A stretch of DNA of 25,135 bases from a virus: positions 1-25,135 of the IMG/VR virus record IMGVR_UViG_3300035698_005097; one strand, given 5' to 3'. This document shows, piece after piece, positions 22,700-25,135 of this stretch; positions within the stretch are counted from its first letter, which is position 1, and every line of letters begins with the position of its first letter. The notes under the pieces were generated by a model, which searched no databases, was not told where the DNA came from, and saw only the letters and a program-made list of their open reading frames with translations. The position numbers and the translations under genes are program-made.

Positions 22700-23082
22700 T
22701 ACTTTTTAGAACTATCTTTAATTAATATCTTGTCACTAATACTTATTAATCTTTTTCGATCCAAAGTGTACGCTACAAAAACTTCTTGAAGTTTAGTAAA
22801 GTCTCTAAAATCAAACTTCAAAAACTCGTCTATAAACGTAAGTTTGTTTGATACTATTCTGTGAGACAAATCCTTATCGTCTACGTTCTCGGTCTCGTTA
22901 AAATAGTCCTCTTCTATTTTTATAAGGTCTTCAAGAGTTCTTTTAACGTTCATTTTTGCGGATTGCTTAAACACGCCCAAATGAGAAGATTGCTCTAAGT
23001 AGTGAGCCGTTACGTACGATGATACAATTCCACCGCTTACAAATTGTATTGCTTTTTCTGATAATCTTATTTTTTTACTCAT
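22699..23082 (-). CDS. Hypothetical helical protein (127 aa)
   Basis: This gene overlaps the upstream gene by 8 nt and the downstream gene by 1 nt (TAATG). The protein is mostly helical and charged, with MNVKRTLEDLIKIEEDYFN and DFRDFTKLQEVFVAYTLDRK as the main helices. An N-terminal hydrophobic patch (AIQFVSGGIVSSYVTAHYL) is too mixed for a clear membrane segment. No family or active-site motif is recognised. Its place beside DUF3310-like, VRR-NUC and MazG-like genes suggests an early or DNA-metabolism accessory role, but nothing in the sequence proves this. Confidence 0.55.
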   Translation of the reverse strand: MSKKIRLSEKAIQFVSGGIVSSYVTAHYLEQSSHLGVFKQSAKMNVKRTLEDLIKIEEDYFNETENVDDKDLSHRIVSNKLTFIDEFLKFDFRDFTKLQEVFVAYTLDRKRLISISDKILIKDSSKK

Positions 23083-23347
23083 TTTTTAACATTAAGTTTA
23101 ATACTAGGTGAGTTTTTTCTATGTCTTGTTCAAATTTGCCTTTTTTATAGGCTCTATCTATTCTTTTAATTGCGTCAAATTGATATGCGTTCCAACCTCT
23201 TTGTACTGCAATTTTGTAGAGGCTTCCATTCTCGTTATCGTAATGCTCAGGAGCCTCTGCGTAATGTAGACCGTCGTTTCCGTTCTGTGCAATGATTTGA
23301 ATTCTTTTATTCCTTTGTATTTCTTCTATATCTAATCCGCTACTCAT
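23075..23347 (-). CDS. DUF3310-like small phage protein
   Basis: A 90-residue protein whose centre reads DGLHYAEAPEHYDNENG, then LYKIAVQRGWNAYQFDAIKR and IDRAYKKGKFEQDIEKT. A PxHY start, a GxNAYxxxAIKRixRayKKG-type core and a final DIEKT helix are the marks of DUF3310 proteins, found widely in phages and often placed with nucleotide-metabolism genes. Its biochemical role is not established. It shares 4 nt (ATGA) with the VRR-NUC gene upstream and 8 nt with the next gene. Confidence 0.65.
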   Translation of the reverse strand: MSSGLDIEEIQRNKRIQIIAQNGNDGLHYAEAPEHYDNENGSLYKIAVQRGWNAYQFDAIKRIDRAYKKGKFEQDIEKTHLVLNLMLKNE

Positions 23348-23676
23348 AATATTATTGTTTTTATTAATTCTTTAAATTCCTCAAGAGACCGAACAATATA
23401 ATACTCAAAACCTTGACTAATCATTAATTCTTGCCAAGACTTTTGAGATTCTGACTGCCTACCTATATCTGTTTTTAACTCTATCATTATAGAAAAACTT
23501 TTGTAATACAGTACCATGTCGGACCTTCCTTTTATTACACCTAGATACTTGTTTTGTTTACCCCTCAATGACCCTATTGAGTTATTATTATTGTAGCAAA
23601 GACAACCTCTAAGTTCAGGGTACTCGTTATTAAAGAACATTACAATTTCTTGCTGAATACGACTTTCTGATTTCAT
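23344..23676 (-). CDS. VRR-NUC domain nuclease
   Basis: A 110-residue single-domain VRR-NUC (PD-(D/E)XK) nuclease. Visible residues are an early helix with Glu10, an Asn-rich turn (CYNNNNSIGSLRG), GVIKGRSDMVL with Asp53, the IELKT strand with Glu66 and Lys68, and QSESQKSWQELM with Gln78. The end GFEYYIVRSLEEFKELI is typical of the family. Stand-alone viral members are thought to resolve branched DNA such as Holliday junctions, which would help packaging or recombination. Length is normal. It abuts the MazG-like gene upstream with no gap and overlaps the next gene by 4 nt. Confidence 0.88.
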   Translation of the reverse strand: MKSESRIQQEIVMFFNNEYPELRGCLCYNNNNSIGSLRGKQNKYLGVIKGRSDMVLYYKSFSIMIELKTDIGRQSESQKSWQELMISQGFEYYIVRSLEEFKELIKTIIL

Positions 23677-24033
23677 TTACTTATCTTTTACAAATTTTCC
23701 ATTAATCATTCGACCCTCTCTCTTTTCTATTATGTCAAGAGCCAATCCTAGTGCTTCTAGTGCATCTATTTTTTGAAGCTCGCAACCAATTAAAATAGTT
23801 ACTAAAATATCGCCAAAGTCGTCTATTATTGCATCCTTTGTTTTTGTAATGACTCCTTTAGAATTAATGTAAGATTCTAGTCCGTTCTGTTGTGCAAAAA
23901 GAGACTCTCTTGCCTCTGCCACTTCTTCCTCTGTTTTAGAAATTTGAGACAATGGTGTTGCTTTGTCTAAAATACCTCTACTGTCTGCCCAACTAATTAC
24001 TCTTTGGTTTAATAAATTAAATTTATTTTTCAT
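23677..24033 (-). CDS. MazG-like nucleotide pyrophosphohydrolase
   Basis: A 118-residue all-alpha protein. The ExxE part of the metal site is Glu37/Glu40 in KTEEEVAEARE, and the second part is Asp72/Asp75 in IDDFGDILVTIL, an Asp-for-Glu variant of the usual ExxD. The end LDIIEKREGRMINGKFVKDK closely fits phage MazG-like proteins. The family hydrolyses nucleoside triphosphates to monophosphates and pyrophosphate; in phages it may clean nucleotide pools or affect alarmone signalling. It abuts the VRR-NUC gene. The family call is firm; the substrate cannot be read from the sequence. Confidence 0.88.
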   Translation of the reverse strand: MKNKFNLLNQRVISWADSRGILDKATPLSQISKTEEEVAEARESLFAQQNGLESYINSKGVITKTKDAIIDDFGDILVTILIGCELQKIDALEALGLALDIIEKREGRMINGKFVKDK

Positions 24034-24046
24034 TCTTTTATATTTT

Positions 24047-24271
24047 TTACTGATCCCTAAATCTTTCGTATTCTATTCTAGACTTAAACTGAGAAATAGA
24101 GTCAAAATCGTTAAAATGATAATCTTTTAAGTCGTGTTTTATGTAGGTTCCATCTGTACTAACGACTATAAATCTATACCTCCAATTCTTTTCATTAGTA
24201 ACTTCATCAATTACTAATGAAACCGAAACGCTAGGGTCTAGTCTAGCGTGTTCTAAGGTTTTTTTACTCAT
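24047..24271 (-). CDS. Hypothetical small protein (74 aa)
   Basis: A 74-residue protein that starts one base after the RHH gene ends and stops 13 bp before the MazG-like gene. The pattern suggests several strands (VSVSLVIDEV, WRYRFIVVST, TYIKHDLKDYHF) and a C-terminal helix (QFKSRIEYERFRDQ). The N-terminus (MSKKTLEHARLDP) resembles that of the RHH gene product by chance or by short shared start. No family, membrane segment or catalytic motif is recognised. It is likely real by packing within the operon. Confidence 0.5.
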   Translation of the reverse strand: MSKKTLEHARLDPSVSVSLVIDEVTNEKNWRYRFIVVSTDGTYIKHDLKDYHFNDFDSISQFKSRIEYERFRDQ

Positions 24272-24272
24272 A

Positions 24273-24440
24273 CTAATCTCTTATGGCTCTTTTTATGCCA
24301 AGAATTATAATATCGGTTAAAGTTAATTTGTTTTTAATGCACCAGATCTGGGCTTCCTCCTTTAGATCTATAGGTAGCCTAACAAAACTACCGACGGTTC
24401 CCCCTTCTTTTTTTTTTGATACTAAGTTTTTCTTACTCAT
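24273..24440 (-). CDS. Ribbon-helix-helix (Arc/CopG-type) DNA-binding protein
   Basis: A 55-residue ORF that starts at ATG 24440-24438 and stops at TAG 24275-24273. After a Lys-rich arm (codons 3-11, with a run of ten A) comes the strand GSFVRLPIDL, helix KEEAQIWCIKNK, turn LTLTD and helix IIILGIKRAI. This is the Arc/CopG fold, in which the strand enters the DNA major groove as part of a dimer. It is the second gene of the leftward operon and sits 1 bp from both neighbours, so it may control that operon. The fold assignment is good; the target is unknown. Confidence 0.7.
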   Translation of the reverse strand: MSKKNLVSKKKEGGTVGSFVRLPIDLKEEAQIWCIKNKLTLTDIIILGIKRAIRD

Positions 24441-24441
24441 T

Positions 24442-24663
24442 TTACTGTTTTTTAATTAAGTATTCTAAATTTTGCTTTGCCGTACCAACAACAACCGCGT
24501 CCTCAATAGAAAAGGCTCCTGCTTTTGTTGCCATTTGAACCGCTTGAATCAATACTCCCAAAGAACTAACCTCGCTCTCGCTTAGATGTGTTTCTTTAGG
24601 CGTTTTTAAGTCTTCTACTTTTTTTACTTCTTCTACTTTTTTTACTTCTGGTACTTTCTTCAT
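24442..24663 (-). CDS. Small protein with EVKKVE repeats (73 aa)
   Basis: The first gene of the leftward operon. Residues 6-19 are a charged repeat (EVKKVEEVKKVE) encoded by a perfect 18-bp tandem duplication. Residues 27-73 form a helical domain (SEVSSLGVLIQAVQMATKAG, then FSIEDAVVVGTAKQNLEYLI) of a type often seen in small phage accessory proteins, though I cannot name a family. The start ATG has an A-rich upstream context without Shine-Dalgarno. The repeat arm could be a flexible spacer or a protein-binding segment. Function is unknown. Confidence 0.6.
   Translation of the reverse strand: MKKVPEVKKVEEVKKVEDLKTPKETHLSESEVSSLGVLIQAVQMATKAGAFSIEDAVVVGTAKQNLEYLIKKQ
24613..24648. repeat. 18-bp perfect tandem duplication
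   Basis: Two identical copies of ttctactttttttacttc stand head to tail at 24613-24630 and 24631-24648, inside the EVKKVE-repeat gene. A third, partial copy follows. The unit length is a multiple of three, so copy-number change keeps the frame. Confidence 0.95.
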
Positions 24664-24892
24664 CTTACTTATTTATTTAAGTTAAATTAATATTAAAAGT
24701 TCTTTGTTCAAATTTCAGTTATGAAATAAAACTACGTTGTTTCTTTTGTGGAAGTGTCTCCTTCCTCATTGATTTACCTTTACAATAAACTCAACTGCTG
24801 ATACAGTTTATAATAATCGCAACTACTTCCTCTAGTTTGCATATTTTTATCGAGGTATTATTATTGTTTATCTTCAAGCAAAGAACTTATTA

Positions 24893-24957
24893 AATATAAC
24901 GACAATCTGTAAGGTTGGCGAAGCTTTGGCTGCCAGGCTTTAGACTATCGTTATATT
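24893..24957 (-). ncRNA. 65-nt stem-loop at predicted 5' end of leftward transcript
   Basis: Arms 24893-24908 and 24942-24957 pair over 16 positions. Two positions are A-C mismatches on the plus strand but become G-U wobbles on the minus strand, so folding is favoured in leftward RNA. The 33-nt apex can form a second hairpin (UGGC/GCCA, a 2-nt bulge, AGC/GCU, a CAAA loop). The 5' arm begins within about 3 nt of the start predicted from the -7 box at 24964-24971. No U-run follows, so it is not a terminator. It could be a leader element, a small RNA or a DNA-level site; the type is uncertain. Confidence 0.5.
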
Positions 24958-24963
24958 CTTCTA

Positions 24964-24971
24964 CAAATATA
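24964..24971 (-). promoter_or_regulatory. Possible promoter -7 box of leftward operon
   Basis: On the minus strand this is TATATTTG, an exact match to TAnnTTTG. A -33 TTG is not present 17-23 bp upstream. Two 9-bp direct repeats (atatagtgt at 24967-24975 and 24979-24987, 12 bp apart) overlap and precede the box and could be an operator. The start would be near 24958. It is the best candidate for the main leftward promoter. Confidence 0.4.
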
Positions 24972-25008
24972 GTGTTATATATAGTGTAATCCTATTCTTT
25001 TTTTTATA

Positions 25009-25135
25009 AATATTACGAAAAAAATATTAAACAACTTTAAAATCAATGAGAATAACGGTTTTGGCGTACAAACTAAAAATCTGGTACTTATTTATTGGAT
25101 GGCAGTCGACGGCAGGGGAAACCAAAACTCTCCAA
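25009..25135. repeat. Right copy of 127-bp terminal inverted repeat
   Basis: This is the exact reverse complement of 1-127. The identity stops at 25008, next to a run of T and A. The GC-rich outer end and AT-rich inner end mirror the left copy, so each copy lies upstream of an operon running inward. Whether it is a true genome end, an internal inverted repeat, or an assembly boundary cannot be decided from sequence alone. Confidence 0.97.

Larger units (their letters stand above)
24664..25008. other. Noncoding leader region between right repeat and leftward operon
   Basis: No convincing gene lies in these 345 bases. Seen here are a TAnnTTTG promoter box (24964-24971, minus), a 65-nt hairpin (24893-24957), and a 5-bp palindrome AACTG/CAGTT (24793-24808). 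There is also a short GGAAG/CTTCC hairpin (near 24750-24765) overlapping a 16-codon minus-strand frame (24719-24769) that could be a leader peptide or chance. If transcription starts near 24958, the first gene has a leader of about 295 nt, long for a phage operon. Regulatory use is inferred. Confidence 0.5.

Noticed and set aside
24893-24957. Integron attC site
   Set aside because: Length and inverted ends are in range, but the end boxes do not fit RYYYAAC/GTTRRRY well, the long unbroken 16-pair helix is unlike the R/L box pattern, and no integron integrase or cassette layout is present.
24893-24957. tRNA or tRNA fragment
   Set aside because: It has one long stem and one small hairpin, with no T-loop consensus, no anticodon arm and no cloverleaf pairing.
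1-25135. Direct terminal repeats, meaning a circular or terminally redundant contig
   Set aside because: The ends match only in inverted orientation, not directly.
1-25135. Stop-codon reassignment, as in some Bacteroidota phages
   Set aside because: TAA, TAG and TGA all end plausible genes at sensible places and none interrupts a conserved protein.

Overview
The window is an AT-rich, almost fully coding double-stranded DNA phage contig with a siphovirus (long-tailed) gene set. Its likely host is a member of the Bacteroidota, probably Flavobacteriia. The reasons are the base composition, A-rich start-codon contexts without Shine-Dalgarno sequences, two matches to the Bacteroidota -7 box TAnnTTTG, a tail protein with a SprB-like repeat (a flavobacterial gliding-adhesin type), and Bacteroidota-phage-like small proteins. 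The two ends (1-127 and 25009-25135) are perfect inverted copies of each other.

Layout. A short rightward operon (147-4222) carries a ribbon-helix-helix (RHH) regulator, a small membrane protein, a terminase small subunit candidate, the large terminase, a metallophosphoesterase-like protein, a 28-codon micro-ORF, a holin-like protein and a membrane/coiled-coil protein. A long leftward operon (24663 down to 4223) begins with small accessory genes: an EVKKVE-repeat protein, a second RHH protein, a MazG-like pyrophosphohydrolase, a VRR-NUC nuclease, a DUF3310-like protein and several unknowns. It continues with the head genes (portal, HK97-type prohead protease, HK97-fold major capsid protein), head-tail connectors, tail tube, tape measure, two large distal tail proteins, an S74-chaperone tail fibre and a small fibre-associated protein, and ends with a small membrane protein and a T7-lysozyme-like amidase. 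The two operons meet tail to tail at 4222/4223 with no base between the stop codons.

How it works together. Terminase, portal, protease and capsid make and fill the head. The connector, tube, tape-measure and baseplate/fibre proteins build the tail. The amidase with one or two small membrane proteins forms a lysis module split across both strands. Genes are packed with TAATG (1 nt) and ATGA (4 nt) overlaps, which implies translational coupling. Seven genes shorter than 60 codons were found by reading the gaps and overlaps (289-423, 3261-3347, 4626-4799, 17454-17633, 18788-18937, 21055-21159, 24273-24440), with varying support.

What stands out. (1) The terminal inverted repeat is exactly 127 bp, sits on a terminase-encoding phage with no protein-primed polymerase, and there is no replication, integration or repressor module. 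Either the genome is unusual or the contig stops at an assembly-graph boundary. (2) A 65-nt imperfect hairpin lies at the predicted 5' end of the leftward transcript; its wobble pattern favours folding of the leftward RNA. (3) A perfect 10-bp stem-loop is embedded in the small gene just after the capsid gene, and a terminator-like hairpin follows the tail tube gene. No CRISPR array, tRNA, integrase, transposase or reverse transcriptase was seen.
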